From positions 780,876 to 844,875 of the forward strand of contig NZ_BMHM01000001.1 of the NCBI RefSeq assembly GCF_014640815.1: a stretch of DNA of 64,000 nucleotides, given 5' to 3'. The notes below the pieces were generated by a model. That model did no database searches. It was not told the DNA's origin and saw only the letters and a program-made list of their open reading frames with translations. Shown here piece after piece: positions 7,011 to 17,345 of the stretch (the first letter of the stretch is position 1; each line of letters starts with the position of its first letter). Origin of the DNA: Vreelandella lutescens (GTDB lineage Bacteria > Pseudomonadota > Gammaproteobacteria > Pseudomonadales > Halomonadaceae). Position numbers and translations under genes: made by a program.

Positions 7011-8315
7011 ATGTCCGAGGCTTTCAACGCGGAACGTTTAACGCGGCTGTGCGATTTTTTGCAGCAGTCGCCTACGCCATGGCATGCCACGCGCAGCATG
7101 GCTCAGCGTTTGGAGCAGGCGGGCTTTACGCGCCTGGAAGAGACCGCGAACTGGCAGCTTGCGCCAGGAAAGCGCTACTACGTGACGCGTAACGATTCGT
7201 CTGTGATCGCTTTTCAACTGCCCGCAGGTAAATTGACCAGCCTGCGCATGCTGGGGGCACATACCGACAGCCCGGGGCTGCGTTTAAAACCTAATGCCAC
7301 GCAGTATTCCGCGGGCTGGCTGCAGCTGGGCGTGCAGGTGTACGGCGGTGTGCTGCTAGCGCCCTGGTTTGATCGTGATTTGGGCTTGGCGGGGCGCGTA
7401 CACGTGCGCCATGCCGATGGCCGCCTGGAGAGCGTGCTGCTGAACGTAGACCGCCCGATCGCGATGATTCCAAGCCTCGCGATCCATATGGACCGCGATG
7501 TGAATGCGGGGCGCTCGATTAATCCGCAAACGCAGATGTCGCCGGTGCTGATGCAGAGCGATACGTCCAAGCTGAATGATCTGCTAGCCCAATGGCTAGA
7601 AGAGCAGCACGGCCTGCGCGCCGTAGAAGTGGTGGATTTTGAGCTGGGCTTTTACGACGTGCAGCCGCCTTCACTGATTGGCTTGCGCAAAGAGCTGGTG
7701 GCCAGCGCACGGCTGGATAACCTGCTGTCATGCTTTGTGGGCCTAGAGGCGCTGCTGGAGTGCGATGCAAGCCAGGGGGCGCTGCTGGTAGCTAACGACC
7801 ATGAGGAAGTGGGCAGCGCGAGCGCCTGCGGGGCTCAGGGGCCGTTTTTGAGCGATGTGCTGAAGCGTTTGAATGCCCAGGTAGGCGGTGGTAGCGAGGA
7901 GTCGTTGATTCAGCTGATTCAGTCGTCGCTGATGATCTCCTGCGATAACGCCCACGCGCTGCACCCGAACTTCCGTGATAAGCACGATGAGCGCCATGGC
8001 CCGGCCATTAATGGCGGCCCGGTGATCAAGGTGAACGCTAGCCAACGCTACGCTACCAATAGCGTTACCGGTGCGCTGTTCCGCGATGTGTGCCGCGAAG
8101 CGGATGTACCCGTGCAGTCGTTCGTTACGCGGGCGGATATGGGCTGTGGCAGCACCATCGGGCCGATTACCGCCACCGAAGTGGGCGTCCCGACCATCGA
8201 CGTAGGGTTGCCCCAGTGGGCGATGCACTCGATTCGTGAAACGTCCGGTACGCGGGATGTGGATTACCTGACGCGTGCGCTGACGGTGTTCCTGAATCGT
8301 CCAGCGCTCTCCTGA
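7011..8315 (+). CDS. apeB: M18-family aspartyl aminopeptidase
   Basis: Zinc aminopeptidase of the M18 family (434 residues; the family is usually about 430) that removes N-terminal residues, preferring Asp or Glu, in the cytoplasm. Metal and active-site motifs are all present: GAHTDSPGL, NDHEEVGS, ISCDNAHALHPNF and the C-terminal TRADMGCGSTIGPI. The ATG at 7011 is preferred because GAGGA at 7001-7005 is correctly spaced before it; an upstream in-frame ATG at 6999 overlaps that ribosome site. It is a single-gene unit with its own terminator. Confidence 0.95.
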   Translation: MSEAFNAERLTRLCDFLQQSPTPWHATRSMAQRLEQAGFTRLEETANWQLAPGKRYYVTRNDSSVIAFQLPAGKLTSLRMLGAHTDSPGLRLKPNATQYSAGWLQLGVQVYGGVLLAPWFDRDLGLAGRVHVRHADGRLESVLLNVDRPIAMIPSLAIHMDRDVNAGRSINPQTQMSPVLMQSDTSKLNDLLAQWLEEQHGLRAVEVVDFELGFYDVQPPSLIGLRKELVASARLDNLLSCFVGLEALLECDASQGALLVANDHEEVGSASACGAQGPFLSDVLKRLNAQVGGGSEESLIQLIQSSLMISCDNAHALHPNFRDKHDERHGPAINGGPVIKVNASQRYATNSVTGALFRDVCREADVPVQSFVTRADMGCGSTIGPITATEVGVPTIDVGLPQWAMHSIRETSGTRDVDYLTRALTVFLNRPALS

Positions 8316-8353
8316 CCCAACCCCACGTTTAGAAACGAAAAATAGAAAACGAA

Positions 8354-8384
8354 AAAGGCCCGCTGACTGAGTCAGCGGGCCTTT
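8354..8384 (+). terminator. Terminator of the M18 aminopeptidase gene
   Basis: AAAGGCCCGCTGAC (8354-8367) pairs perfectly with GTCAGCGGGCCTTT (8371-8384) around TGA. A-runs and T-runs sit at both feet, so it could work in either direction. Confidence 0.85.
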
Positions 8385-8408
8385 GCTATTGCTAGCGATA
8401 TTCGGTGT

Positions 8409-8485
8409 TGGTGGCTACGCCCTGATTTGAACAGGGGACCCCATCATTATGAGTGATGTGCTCTAACCAGCTGAGCTACGTAGCC
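8409..8485 (-). tRNA. tRNA-Met (CAT), elongator type
   Basis: Read on the minus strand: GGCTACG acceptor arm (8485-8479), D arm GCTCAGCTGGTTAGAGC, anticodon loop CTCATAA giving CAT, T arm with GTTCAAATC, 3' arm CGTAGCC, then A and encoded CCA. A paired first acceptor base pair (G-C) argues against the initiator tRNA, which has a mismatch there. Confidence 0.96.
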
Positions 8486-8549
8486 GTTCAACGGGGGCGA
8501 ATATTACTCAGAGAGACGCCACCCGTCAAGCATTTATTTCTCTTCTAGC

Positions 8550-9641
8550 TTATACGTTGAAGCGGAAGTGGATCACATCGCCATCTTTGACGGTGTACTC
8601 TTTGCCTTCCAAGCGCCATTTTCCGTTGTCTTTGGCACCTTGCTCGCCGCCTAGAGAGACATAGTCGTCATAGGCGATGACTTCAGCGCGGATAAAGCCT
8701 TTTTGGAAATCGGTGTGAATCACACCGGCGGCCTCGGGTGCGCTCGCGCCTTGCCTTACTGTCCAGGCGCGTACTTCTTTCACGCCTGCGGTGAAGTAAG
8801 TTTGCAGGCCAAGCAGCGAGTAGCCCGCGCGAATTACGCGGTCTAAGCCCGGCTCTTCCATGCCCATTTCGGAGAGGAACATGCTGCGCTCTTCATCTTC
8901 GAGTTCGGCAATTTCTGCTTCTAGCTGGTTGCAGACCGGCACCACAATCGCGCCTTCTTCGGCGGCGATCTCGTTGACGATATCCAGGTAGGGGTTGTTC
9001 TCAAAACCATCTTCATTGACGTTCGCAATGTACATGGTGGGTTTGAGGGTCAAGAAGCCAAAGCTTTTCACCTGACGCTTTTCGTCGTCATCTAGCCCAA
9101 AGCTGCGCAGCGGCTGGCCTTCGGCAAGGTGCGGCAGGATTTTATCTAGAATCGTTTTGGTGGCAATGGCGTCTTTGTCGCCGCCTTTCACCGAGCGCAG
9201 CAGGCGCTGGCTGGCTTTCTCGACGGTGTCTAGGTCGGCCAGGGCGAGTTCAAGGTTGATGGTCTCGATATCGGCGCGGGGGTCGACCTGGTTGGCAACG
9301 TGAATCACGTTGTCGTTATCGAAGCAGCGCACCACGTGGGCAATGGCTTGGGTTTCGCGAATGTTCGCCAGGAACTTGTTGCCCAGGCCTTCACCTTTGG
9401 AGGCACCCGCCACAAGGCCGGCGATATCCACAAACTCCATGGTAGTGGGCAGCACTTTTTCAGGCTTTACGATGGCTGCCAGCGCATCCAGGCGTGGGTC
9501 TGGCATCGGGACGATGCCAACGTTGGGTTCGATGGTGCAGAACGGGAAGTTCTCTGCATCAATCCCTGACTTCGTCAACGCATTGAACAGCGTGGATTTG
9601 CCTACGTTGGGTAGGCCGACAATACCGCAGTTAAAGCCCAT
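8550..9641 (-). CDS. ychF: Redox-regulated ribosome-associated ATPase YchF
   Basis: Obg-family P-loop NTPase of 363 residues that hydrolyses ATP rather than GTP and binds ribosomes. The Walker A is [12 protein letters not shown] near the N-terminus, followed by the switch region [20 protein letters not shown] and, in the G4 position, NVNEDG, the change from NKxD that favours ATP. The C-terminal TGS-like domain ends HFRFNV, as in other members. AGGAAG lies upstream of the start. It follows pth, as in most gammaproteobacteria. Confidence 0.98.
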   Translation of the reverse strand: MGFNCGIVGLPNVGKSTLFNALTKSGIDAENFPFCTIEPNVGIVPMPDPRLDALAAIVKPEKVLPTTMEFVDIAGLVAGASKGEGLGNKFLANIRETQAIAHVVRCFDNDNVIHVANQVDPRADIETINLELALADLDTVEKASQRLLRSVKGGDKDAIATKTILDKILPHLAEGQPLRSFGLDDDEKRQVKSFGFLTLKPTMYIANVNEDGFENNPYLDIVNEIAAEEGAIVVPVCNQLEAEIAELEDEERSMFLSEMGMEEPGLDRVIRAGYSLLGLQTYFTAGVKEVRAWTVRQGASAPEAAGVIHTDFQKGFIRAEVIAYDDYVSLGGEQGAKDNGKWRLEGKEYTVKDGDVIHFRFNV

Positions 9642-9746
9642 AAAATAACTTCCTGGCCGCTAGGGCAGCGCTCAAGATGAAGCGTCTGCCGGTAGTGAAA
9701 AAAGCGCGTACTTAACGCGTACTGAATGTGTGCTGATAACGTGCTG

Positions 9747-10328
9747 CTATTTTACGCTATGTAGACGGTTCATGGCTTTAGCCCAATCGCCAGAAAGGGC
9801 GAGGGGAAGCGTGGCAAGGCATTCGTCCAGCGAGCGTTCAATGGCTTCTTGCTCGGCTTTGCCGGGGCGGCCCAACACGTAGTTGACCACTTGTTTCGCT
9901 TCGCCGGGGTGGCCAATGCCAATCCTTACGCGGTGGAACTCTTTCTGATTGCCCAGCGCGCTAATAATATCCCGCAGCCCGTTGTGGCCGCCGTGCCCGC
10001 CGCCGGTTTTGTAGCGTGACTGCCCAGGGGGGAGGTCAAGCTCATCGTGAGCGACCAGCAGGTTGTCTGGGGTCAGCTTAAAAAACTGTGCGAGCGCAGC
10101 CACGGAGGCACCGCTACGGTTCATAAAGGTGGTGGGGTTGAGCAGATGCAGCTCATGATCACCGAGGCGTGCTTTGGCATACAGACCTAAAAACTTTTTC
10201 TCAGGACGCAGTTCGGTGTGGGCACTGCGTGCAATGGCGTCCACTAGCCAAAAGCCCGCATTGTGTCGGGTGGCGTCGTATTCTGCGCCTGGGTTGCCCA
10301 GTCCTATAATGGCCGTTACCTGGCTCAT
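9747..10328 (-). CDS. pth: Peptidyl-tRNA hydrolase
   Basis: A 193-residue enzyme that frees tRNA from peptidyl-tRNAs dropped during translation. The N-terminal GLGNPGAEYDATRHNAGFW contains the catalytic His (RHNAG) and tRNA-binding Asn. TTFMNRSG, AHDELDLPPG and GGGHGGHNGLRDI are all canonical. The start has a strong GGAGGTGG ribosome site. It lies between rplY and ychF, the usual order. Confidence 0.98.
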   Translation of the reverse strand: MSQVTAIIGLGNPGAEYDATRHNAGFWLVDAIARSAHTELRPEKKFLGLYAKARLGDHELHLLNPTTFMNRSGASVAALAQFFKLTPDNLLVAHDELDLPPGQSRYKTGGGHGGHNGLRDIISALGNQKEFHRVRIGIGHPGEAKQVVNYVLGRPGKAEQEAIERSLDECLATLPLALSGDWAKAMNRLHSVK

Positions 10329-10430
10329 GTTCCCACCTCCAACGGTTCTGGAAGATATTCCGTGCTTACTGTATCAGCCCCAGTGGGCAGCGTGTGCTGC
10401 AGAAGGGGCGAGAGTGCTAAGCGGCAAAAA

Positions 10431-10458
10431 AAAATCAAGCGCCGAAGCGCTTGATTTT
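10431..10458 (-). terminator. Terminator between rplY and pth
   Basis: AAAATCAAGCGC (10431-10442) pairs perfectly with GCGCTTGATTTT (10447-10458) around CGAA. On the minus strand it is followed by a run of nine T residues. It should end or attenuate rplY transcription, leaving pth-ychF to its own promoter. Confidence 0.88.
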
Positions 10459-10531
10459 CATATCCCTGGGCCATGCAGGCATGGCCCAGGTGGCGCTGGG
10501 CAGCCGTCGCTGGCAGCGCCTTTAGCAAGGC

Positions 10532-11170
10532 TTACTCAGCGCTGGCTTCTTCGCCTTCACCTTCGCCTTCTTCTTCGTCACCACCACGTACTTTCACTTT
10601 GGTGATGCTCAGAATGGCGTTGTCGTGCTCTTCACCGTGGGACAGGTCAACAGAAGTGACGCCAGCCGGCAGGGTCAGGTCAGACAGGTGCAGGGTAGTG
10701 CCCAGCTCAACCTTGCTGATGTCGATTTCCAGGAAGTCCGGAAGATCTTTCGGCAAGCAGCTGATGGCAATTTCATTGGCCAGGACGTGCAGTTCGCCGC
10801 CTTGGTCTTTGATGCCTACACACTTCTCTTCGTTCACCACGTGCAGCGGCACGTTCATGGTGATTTCGTGAGTAGCGTCAACACGCATGAAGTCAGCGTG
10901 GGTCAGAAGCGGCTTGTAGGGGTGACGCTGAAGGTCACGTACCACTACTTGCTCTTCAGTACCGTCGATCACCAGTTTGATGACTGAGGAGAAGAAGGAC
11001 TCGTCTTCGATCGCTTTGTAGAAAGCAGTTTTTTCTACAGAGATAGACTGAGCGCCTTTCTCACCGCCGTATACAACGGCCGGTACCTGTTGGTTCGCAC
11101 GACGCAGGCGGCGGCTCGCACCTTTCCCCAGGTCGTTACGAACGCTGGCTTTCAGGATAAAATCAGACAT
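10532..11170 (-). CDS. rplY: 50S ribosomal protein L25/general stress protein Ctc
   Basis: Two-domain L25 of the long CTC type (212 residues), which binds 5S rRNA in the large subunit. The N-terminal part (about 1-90) has the L25 features [25 protein letters not shown] and [10 protein letters not shown]. The C-terminal beta domain follows, with an acidic Glu/Gly-rich tail. The strongly acidic tail suits a salt-adapted organism. GAGG precedes the start. Downstream of prs. Confidence 0.96.
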   Translation of the reverse strand: MSDFILKASVRNDLGKGASRRLRRANQQVPAVVYGGEKGAQSISVEKTAFYKAIEDESFFSSVIKLVIDGTEEQVVVRDLQRHPYKPLLTHADFMRVDATHEITMNVPLHVVNEEKCVGIKDQGGELHVLANEIAISCLPKDLPDFLEIDISKVELGTTLHLSDLTLPAGVTSVDLSHGEEHDNAILSITKVKVRGGDEEEGEGEGEEASAE

Positions 11171-11266
11171 GGAATTTGCCTCTTAGTTTAAGTAAGGAAA
11201 CGCCGCCGCCCGCGACCAGACGACGACGCCTCCAGGGCCCCAGATGGGGGCTTATTACGTCAGGCG

Positions 11267-12208
11267 TTAGTGGAACATCGCGCTGACGGATTCTTCGTTG
11301 CTGACGCGGCGAATCGCTTCCGCAATCAAACCAGCAACGCTCAACTGGCGAATTTTTCCGCTGCGACGCGCATGGTCGGCAAGCGGAATGGTGTCGGTCA
11401 CGACCACTTCATCCAGTACAGAGTTAGTGATGTTGTCGACCGCAGGGCCAGACAAGATCGGGTGGGTGGCATACGCAACAACGCGTGCAGCACCGTGTTC
11501 TTTCAGCGCTTCACCGGCTTTACATAGCGTGCCAGCGGTATCAATCATGTCATCGACGACCACGCAGGTGCGGCCTTCGATTTCACCAATGATATGCATA
11601 ACCTGCGCTTGGTTAGCCTGGGGGCGGCGCTTATCAATAATGGCCAGATCCGCATTCAGCTGTTTGGCAATGGCGCGTGCACGCACAACGCCGCCAACAT
11701 CGGGGGAAACAACCACGAGGTCGTCGTAGTTCTGACGCTCGATGTCGTCCAGCAGAATCGGTGAGCCGTATACGTTATCAACCGGTACGTCGAAGAAACC
11801 TTGGATTTGGTCGGCGTGCAGGTCCATGGTCATGACGCGGTCAACGCCTGCTTTCACCATCATATCAGCCACCACTTTGGCGGAGATGGGAACGCGGGCG
11901 GAGCGTACACGACGGTCCTGGCGGGCATAACCAAAGTAAGGAACCACTGCCGTAATACGGGCAGCTGAGGCGCGACGCAGGGCGTCTACCATCAGAATCA
12001 GTTCCATCAGGTTGTCGTTCGTGGGGGCACAGGTGGATTGCAGGATGAACACATCCTTACCACGCACGTTCTCATTGATCTCGACCGCGATTTCGCCGTC
12101 GCTAAATTGACCAACCGTTGCGTTACCCATACGGCTGTCTAAGCTCTCGGCAATCTTTTGAGCGAGTTCGGGATTGGCGTTCCCGGTGAAAACCATCAAT
12201 TTTGACAC
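11267..12208 (-). CDS. prs: Ribose-phosphate pyrophosphokinase
   Basis: Makes phosphoribosyl pyrophosphate (PRPP) from ribose 5-phosphate and ATP for nucleotide, His and Trp synthesis. The 313 residues match the class I family. It carries the ATP/flexible-loop [27 protein letters not shown] and the PRPP-binding signature [16 protein letters not shown]. The start codon is GTG, with AAAGGTGG upstream. tRNA-Gln and ispE precede it in the same direction. Confidence 0.98.
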   Translation of the reverse strand: MSKLMVFTGNANPELAQKIAESLDSRMGNATVGQFSDGEIAVEINENVRGKDVFILQSTCAPTNDNLMELILMVDALRRASAARITAVVPYFGYARQDRRVRSARVPISAKVVADMMVKAGVDRVMTMDLHADQIQGFFDVPVDNVYGSPILLDDIERQNYDDLVVVSPDVGGVVRARAIAKQLNADLAIIDKRRPQANQAQVMHIIGEIEGRTCVVVDDMIDTAGTLCKAGEALKEHGAARVVAYATHPILSGPAVDNITNSVLDEVVVTDTIPLADHARRSGKIRQLSVAGLIAEAIRRVSNEESVSAMFH

Positions 12209-12267
12209 GCGCAGCCACCTTTGCAGTGTTGGGGATCAGGGGAGAAAACGCAGATCATAATTAGGAT

Positions 12268-12342
12268 TGGCTGGGGTACCAGGATTCGAACCTGGGAATG
12301 CCGATACCAAAAACCGGTGCCTTACCACTTGGCGATACCCCA
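12268..12342 (-). tRNA. tRNA-Gln (TTG)
   Basis: Minus-strand cloverleaf: TGGGGTA acceptor arm, D arm GCCAAGTGGTAAGGC, anticodon loop with TTG inside CGGTT...ACCG, T arm GGTTCGAATCC, and TACCCCA, G, CCA at the 3' end. Placement between ispE and prs is conserved in gammaproteobacteria. Confidence 0.96.
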
Positions 12343-12372
12343 GCAATAACCTAATGCGATGACCGGGCGCTT

Positions 12373-13233
12373 TCAGCAGCCCAGAGCATCTTGTAGGGGA
12401 GAGGTGTTAAGTCCGCGTGCTACCCATGCTTGCCAGCGTTGATTGGCCCGTTCAGCCACTATTTGCGCGCTTTTTTGTGAATCAAAAGCGGCAAACAAAC
12501 AAGCGCCGGTACCGGTCAGCCGACTAGGTGCATACTGCGCGAGCCAGTCAAGTGCTTCCGCGATAGGCGGGTAGCGTTTTCTGACAATTGCTTCGCAGTC
12601 ATTACGCCACTCGACCACTCCCCCCTGCAGTGCGCGCGCCATAGTAATGGGGAGGCTGTCGCGTGTCAATTCTGGGTCTTGGAAGATAGCCGGTGTCGAG
12701 ACGCTTACCCCGGGGTGAATGACCACAAACCAGGGGGTATCCAGAGTGGCTTGCGTTAACTGCTCGCCCACGCCTTCTGCCCAGGCGCTGTGCCCCCGCA
12801 CAAATACAGGCACATCCGCCCCCAGCGTTAAGCCAAGCGCTGCCAGCGTGGTTGGGCTGTATCCCAGTTGCCAGAGCTGATTTAAACCGACCAGCACCGT
12901 GGCCGCGTTAGAACTGCCGCCGCCCAGGCCGCCGCCCATGGGCAGATGTTTATCAATCGTGATAGAGGCCCCTAGGGGCGTGCCGCTGTGCTGCTGTAAC
13001 AGCTTCGCGGCGCGCACCATCAGATTGTCGTCGTGGGCGACGCCGTCCATGGGCGTGGTGAGTTGGATAACGCCGTCTTGGCGCAGGGTAAAGCTTAGGG
13101 AATCGCAGAGATCGATGATCTGAAAGAGGGTTTGCAGTTCGTGGTAGCCGTCTTGGCGACGGCCCACAATATGCAGCATGCGATTTAACTTGGCCGGGGC
13201 GGGTAGGGTGAGTGTGCGGGGTGTTGCGGGCAT
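12373..13233 (-). CDS. ispE: 4-diphosphocytidyl-2-C-methyl-D-erythritol kinase
   Basis: GHMP-family kinase of the MEP isoprenoid pathway; phosphorylates CDP-methylerythritol at the 2-OH. Length (286) is typical. PAPAKLNRMLHIVGRRQDGYH at the N-terminus and the ATP loop PMGGGLGGGSSNAA are diagnostic, and GTGACLFAAF is the C-terminal glycine motif. It follows lolB closely. Confidence 0.97.
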   Translation of the reverse strand: MPATPRTLTLPAPAKLNRMLHIVGRRQDGYHELQTLFQIIDLCDSLSFTLRQDGVIQLTTPMDGVAHDDNLMVRAAKLLQQHSGTPLGASITIDKHLPMGGGLGGGSSNAATVLVGLNQLWQLGYSPTTLAALGLTLGADVPVFVRGHSAWAEGVGEQLTQATLDTPWFVVIHPGVSVSTPAIFQDPELTRDSLPITMARALQGGVVEWRNDCEAIVRKRYPPIAEALDWLAQYAPSRLTGTGACLFAAFDSQKSAQIVAERANQRWQAWVARGLNTSPLQDALGC

Positions 13234-13309
13234 GCCGTCTCTCTACTGGCTAAACATATGTAAACGTATGAAAGAGGGCTGGCGTGTGCCGCCAGCCTGT
13301 CGCGCTCTA

Positions 13310-13963
13310 TTAGGAGGCTTGCCACTGGTTAACGACCAGCGTGATACGCACATCACCGTAGTTCATGACTAAACGGCGCGGTAGCCACATGCCTTCTACT
13401 TGTTCCCAGTCACGGTAATCAATTTCCCAGCCATCCTGCTGTAGGAAGTTGGGGAAGCCGAGTTCGTCGGTTTCAAGCTGGTAGCTGGCGTGGTCGCCGG
13501 GCAGGCCGCGCACCCAGTCGGGCATGGCGCGTACAGGTAACGACCACCCTAGCTGCTCTTCCATTAAAGCTTCGGGGGTTTCCGCTTCAAAGCGACCGTC
13601 GCTGGTGGAAAGCGAGAAGCGACCCTCGCGGCCTTCCAGTACGCTACGGCCACCGCCAAAGGGCCCGCTAATCAGCATGCGGAAGTAGTGGGGAGTCTGG
13701 TTCCAGTCCAGGTTGGCGCTGGTGTTCTCTTGGGGCGTGCGCAGGCCCGCTTTACCGACTAGCGTCCAGCTTTCAAAAGCTTCTACCTCTGCCTGCTGGC
13801 GCTCCCACTGGCCAGCTTGGCGGCCGCCTTCATCTACCGGCGCTTGAGTGGCGCAGCCGGCAAGTGTTAACAGTGCCAATGCCGCCACCCACAGGCGGGC
13901 AGAGCGAGGAAAGGCAATATGCGGGGCATGGCCCCGGGCGCTATCTAAAGAGGGGGTCAACAT
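13310..13963 (-). CDS. lolB: Outer-membrane lipoprotein receptor LolB
   Basis: Accepts lipoproteins from LolA and inserts them in the outer membrane. A hydrophobic signal ends in the lipobox LAGC, followed by a mature domain with ESWTLVGKAGLRT, LDWNQTPHYFRMLISGPFGGG and the C-terminal DVRITLVVNQW. The start at 13963 is chosen because GGAG lies six bases upstream; an ATG four codons earlier would destroy that site. The conserved lolB-ispE-prs order supports the call. Confidence 0.93.
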   Translation of the reverse strand: MLTPSLDSARGHAPHIAFPRSARLWVAALALLTLAGCATQAPVDEGGRQAGQWERQQAEVEAFESWTLVGKAGLRTPQENTSANLDWNQTPHYFRMLISGPFGGGRSVLEGREGRFSLSTSDGRFEAETPEALMEEQLGWSLPVRAMPDWVRGLPGDHASYQLETDELGFPNFLQQDGWEIDYRDWEQVEGMWLPRRLVMNYGDVRITLVVNQWQAS

Positions 13964-14012
13964 AACTGGCTCCATGTCAGTGCTGTCTATGAACGATCAG
14001 AAAAAGTAAGCG

Positions 14013-15806
14013 TTAGGGTGTGCTTGGCGGCGTAAGTTCAGGGTGACGCTCAAGCAAATCATCAATTTGGGGGTGATAGCTGGCTCGTTGCAGGATGCGT
14101 GCAATCAGTTGGCGCGCCTCTTCACTGCGTCCCAGTGAGTGCAGTACTTCGGCCAAGTGAGCGGCAATTTCCTGGTCAGGCATCTGCGCGTAGGCGCTTT
14201 CCAGCCATGCCAGCGCATCGTCAGGTTTGCCCAAGCGGAAGTACACCCAACCCATGCTGTCTAGTACGGCGGGGTTGTCCGGGTCTGCTTCATAAGCGCG
14301 CTCAATAAGGTCGCGGGCCTCTTCTAGCCTGCCTGCTATATTGAGGTCGGCCAGCGTGTAACCCAGCGCGTTCAGTGCATCCGCGTTATTGGGCTCGGTG
14401 CGCAAAATTTGCCGTAAGTCCTGCTCCATGCCCGTTAGGTCGCCCATTTCCCAGGCGCGCATGGCGCGTAGGTAAAGCAGGCTGGTGTCATCTGGTGTGC
14501 GGGTGATCTCGCGATCGAGTAGCGCTGTGGCATCCTCTTGCCGTGCGAGTTCATCCAGTAGCTGTACTTCCAGGCGGACCAAGTCGCCGAAATAGGTGTC
14601 GTGGCGCATGCGCTCAATGCGCAGAAACGCGCGCGCATCCAGCAGGCGGTCGTCCTCAATCAGCATGCTGGCGGCGGCTGCCCTGGCAGGCAAGAACTCT
14701 TCGCCTTCATGCACTTGGCGGTAGTACAGGAGCGCGTTGTCTACTTCGTCTTGGGACTGCGCAATCGCGCCCATTAAGAAGTAGGCAATGTTAGGAATGC
14801 TCTCTTGGCCAATCAGCGGTTGCAGCAGCCGGTAGGCGGGTTCGCTGTGCCCCTCTTCCAAATAGAGCTGCGCCAGTGCAATGCGTAAATCCTGATTGCC
14901 ACCGTGGCTCTCTAACAGGGTGTTGGTTTGCACTTCAGCGGCCGCAATGTTGTTAAGGCGAATTTCCGCTTGGGCCAGCATCAGGATAAAGCGCACATCA
15001 TCCGGCGCGAGGCTAAGCCCTTGCTGGGCCGCCCGCTGGGCCGCGCGATGGTCGCCGGTTTCCAGCGCTAGGCGTGCTTTTGCCAGCCACAGGGCGGCGG
15101 ACTCGGGCTCTTGCTGTTCGACTTCATCTAGGTAGCGCTGGGCGGTTTGCGTTTCGCCCAGGGCGGCCTCAATCAGAGCCGTGCCGAGCAGCACGTCGCT
15201 ATGAAACTCGCGTTGAGACACCTCGGGCTGGGCAAGGTAGCTGCGCAGCTGCTGTGCCAGCAGCCGCAGCGGTGCCTCTTCGGCTACCGCAATTTCGGCA
15301 AAGGTGGCAATCTCGCCATTGCCGTCTGCGTCAGCAATGGCCAACCGCTGCTCTAGGCTGTCTAGCCAATCGCCCCGCTGCAGCGAGAGAGAGGCCAGCA
15401 GGCGGTTGGGCATTTCTGCGCGTGGGTCCAGCTCACGCCAACGCAGAGCGGCCGCTTCCATCAGTGCGGCATCATTACCAAAGCGGGCGGCAAAGGTGGC
15501 ACGTTCGGCTAGCCCCGGTGCTGTATAGCGCTGAGCGGCTTCAAGATAGCCTTGGCCTGCGTAGCGGTAGTCGCCGCGCTGCCCGGCTAGCTCGGCGGCG
15601 AGCAGCGTGCGTAGCCCGGCGGCATCCAGGCCTTTGGTGATCGGCGGTGCCGATGCCATGGGATCTTCCAGGCGAGCGTTTGAGTCGCCACCAGGAAAGG
15701 ATGGTGAAAGCTGGCAGCCGCTCAGCAGTAGCGTGGCGGCCAGAGGCAGTAGAGGAAAACCCGAAAACGAAAAGGGAATACCCAGTAGTGTTGCGCGATG
15801 GGGCAT
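14013..15806 (-). CDS. Tetratricopeptide-repeat lipoprotein
   Basis: About 597 residues. A signal sequence with the lipobox LLSGC predicts a lipid-anchored envelope protein. The rest is a chain of TPR-like helical pairs, clearest near the C-terminus (for example NADALNALGYTLADLNIAGR and NPAVLDSMGWVYFRLGKPDD). Such proteins are regularly encoded just upstream of lolB in Pseudomonas and relatives; their function is unknown, probably assembly or scaffolding in the envelope. The start may be ATG 15806 or TTG 15821. Divergent from hemA. Confidence 0.88.
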   Translation of the reverse strand: MPHRATLLGIPFSFSGFPLLPLAATLLLSGCQLSPSFPGGDSNARLEDPMASAPPITKGLDAAGLRTLLAAELAGQRGDYRYAGQGYLEAAQRYTAPGLAERATFAARFGNDAALMEAAALRWRELDPRAEMPNRLLASLSLQRGDWLDSLEQRLAIADADGNGEIATFAEIAVAEEAPLRLLAQQLRSYLAQPEVSQREFHSDVLLGTALIEAALGETQTAQRYLDEVEQQEPESAALWLAKARLALETGDHRAAQRAAQQGLSLAPDDVRFILMLAQAEIRLNNIAAAEVQTNTLLESHGGNQDLRIALAQLYLEEGHSEPAYRLLQPLIGQESIPNIAYFLMGAIAQSQDEVDNALLYYRQVHEGEEFLPARAAAASMLIEDDRLLDARAFLRIERMRHDTYFGDLVRLEVQLLDELARQEDATALLDREITRTPDDTSLLYLRAMRAWEMGDLTGMEQDLRQILRTEPNNADALNALGYTLADLNIAGRLEEARDLIERAYEADPDNPAVLDSMGWVYFRLGKPDDALAWLESAYAQMPDQEIAAHLAEVLHSLGRSEEARQLIARILQRASYHPQIDDLLERHPELTPPSTP

Positions 15807-16034
15807 GCGTGTCTCGATCAAGTGGCCGAGTGTTCAGCATAGCGGCTTGGCTGCCTGCGGCAAAGTGGTGTGCGCCAGAACATGCTCTGCTGTGGTAGAA
15901 TGTTCCACCTTGAAAAAGAGCCGAGTCAGCGCAATTCACTTGATGAGCTGCTCTCTTAGACTTGTATCAACAAGCCAAGAAACAATGACCGACAGTGACG
16001 TGACGACCGATCCACTAGCGAAGACGCCTAACCC

Positions 16035-17345
16035 ATGACGCTTCTTGCCCTGGGAATCAATCATCGTACCGCCAGCGTAGCTGTGCGTGAACAGGTGGCT
16101 TTTACGCCAACGCAGCTAGACAGTGCGTTGGCCGAACTGCGTAGCCTGCCACACATTAGCGAAGCGGCCGTGCTTTCGACGTGTAACCGCACGGAGCTTT
16201 ACTGTGTGACGGATGCCGCCGGTGAGCAGACGGTTCTGGACTGGCTGGGGCGTTTTCACAATTTGCGTGTTGATGAGCTTTCCCGCTGTGCCTATCACTA
16301 CCACGATAACGAGGCCGCTCGTCATTTGATGCGCGTGGCCGTTGGGTTGGACTCCATGGTGCTGGGTGAGCCGCAAATACTTGGCCAGTTAAAAGATGCT
16401 TACCAGCAAGCGCGTCAGGCCAAGGGCTTGGGCGGCGAGCTGGAGCGCCTTTTTCAGCACACCTTCGCCGTCGCCAAGCAGGTGCGTACCGAAACCGGCA
16501 TTGGTAAAAACCCGGTGTCGGTCGCCTATGCCGCCGTGAGCATGGCCAGCCGCATTTTTGATGACTTCAGCCGTGCCAGGGCGCTCCTGATTGGCGCCGG
16601 TGAGACCATTGAACTGGTGGCGCGCCATCTTCATGAAGCCGGTGTGCGTCAGTTAACGGTGGCTAATCGTACCCGCGAGCGGGCCGAGCAGATCTCCTCG
16701 TCGCTGGGCGGTACGGCGATCACGCTGCCTGAGATTCCGGACGCGTTAGAGTATGCCGATATTGTTATCTCCTCTACCGCATCGCCGCTGCCTATTTTAG
16801 GTAAAGGCATGGTGGAGCGGGCGCTGAAAAAGCGTCGCCATCGGCCCGTGTTTATGGTCGATATTGCCGTGCCGCGAGATATCGAGCCCGAAGTGGGTGA
16901 GCTGGCGGATGTGTTCCTCTATACCGTCGATGACCTGGAAGAGGTGATCGAAGAGAATCGTCGCCACCGTCAGGTGGCAGCCGACCAAGCCGAGTCGCTC
17001 ATTGAGCACGGCGTTGGTAGCTGGCAGCATGAACGGCGTATTCGTAACGGTGGTGAGGTGATCCGCGACTATCGCCGCCACGGTGAGGCGCTGCGCGATC
17101 AGGCCCGCGACCAAGCGCTTGAGCGTTTGGCAAAAGGCGAAGACCCGGCCAAAGTGGTGGAGCGCTTAGCCCACCAGCTCGCTAGCCGCCTGATGCATCA
17201 GCCAACGCTCACCATTCGTGAAGCGGCCTCCCAGGAAAACCACGATTTGCTTAGCGCCGCACCGCGCCTGTTGCTGCCACCGAAGCCCGCCTTTGAGCAG
17301 CCAGCGCCCCCGGCAAAACGCCAGAAGGATGATACGCCCGCATGA
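16035..17345 (+). CDS. hemA: Glutamyl-tRNA reductase
   Basis: First committed enzyme of C5-pathway tetrapyrrole synthesis; reduces Glu-tRNA with NADPH to glutamate-1-semialdehyde. At 436 residues it is normal length. [13 protein letters not shown] opens the catalytic domain, the nucleophile is Cys50 in [10 protein letters not shown], and the NADPH site is [15 protein letters not shown]. The gene shares ATGA with prfA, giving tight coupling, as in many gammaproteobacteria. Confidence 0.98.
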   Translation: MTLLALGINHRTASVAVREQVAFTPTQLDSALAELRSLPHISEAAVLSTCNRTELYCVTDAAGEQTVLDWLGRFHNLRVDELSRCAYHYHDNEAARHLMRVAVGLDSMVLGEPQILGQLKDAYQQARQAKGLGGELERLFQHTFAVAKQVRTETGIGKNPVSVAYAAVSMASRIFDDFSRARALLIGAGETIELVARHLHEAGVRQLTVANRTRERAEQISSSLGGTAITLPEIPDALEYADIVISSTASPLPILGKGMVERALKKRRHRPVFMVDIAVPRDIEPEVGELADVFLYTVDDLEEVIEENRRHRQVAADQAESLIEHGVGSWQHERRIRNGGEVIRDYRRHGEALRDQARDQALERLAKGEDPAKVVERLAHQLASRLMHQPTLTIREAASQENHDLLSAAPRLLLPPKPAFEQPAPPAKRQKDDTPA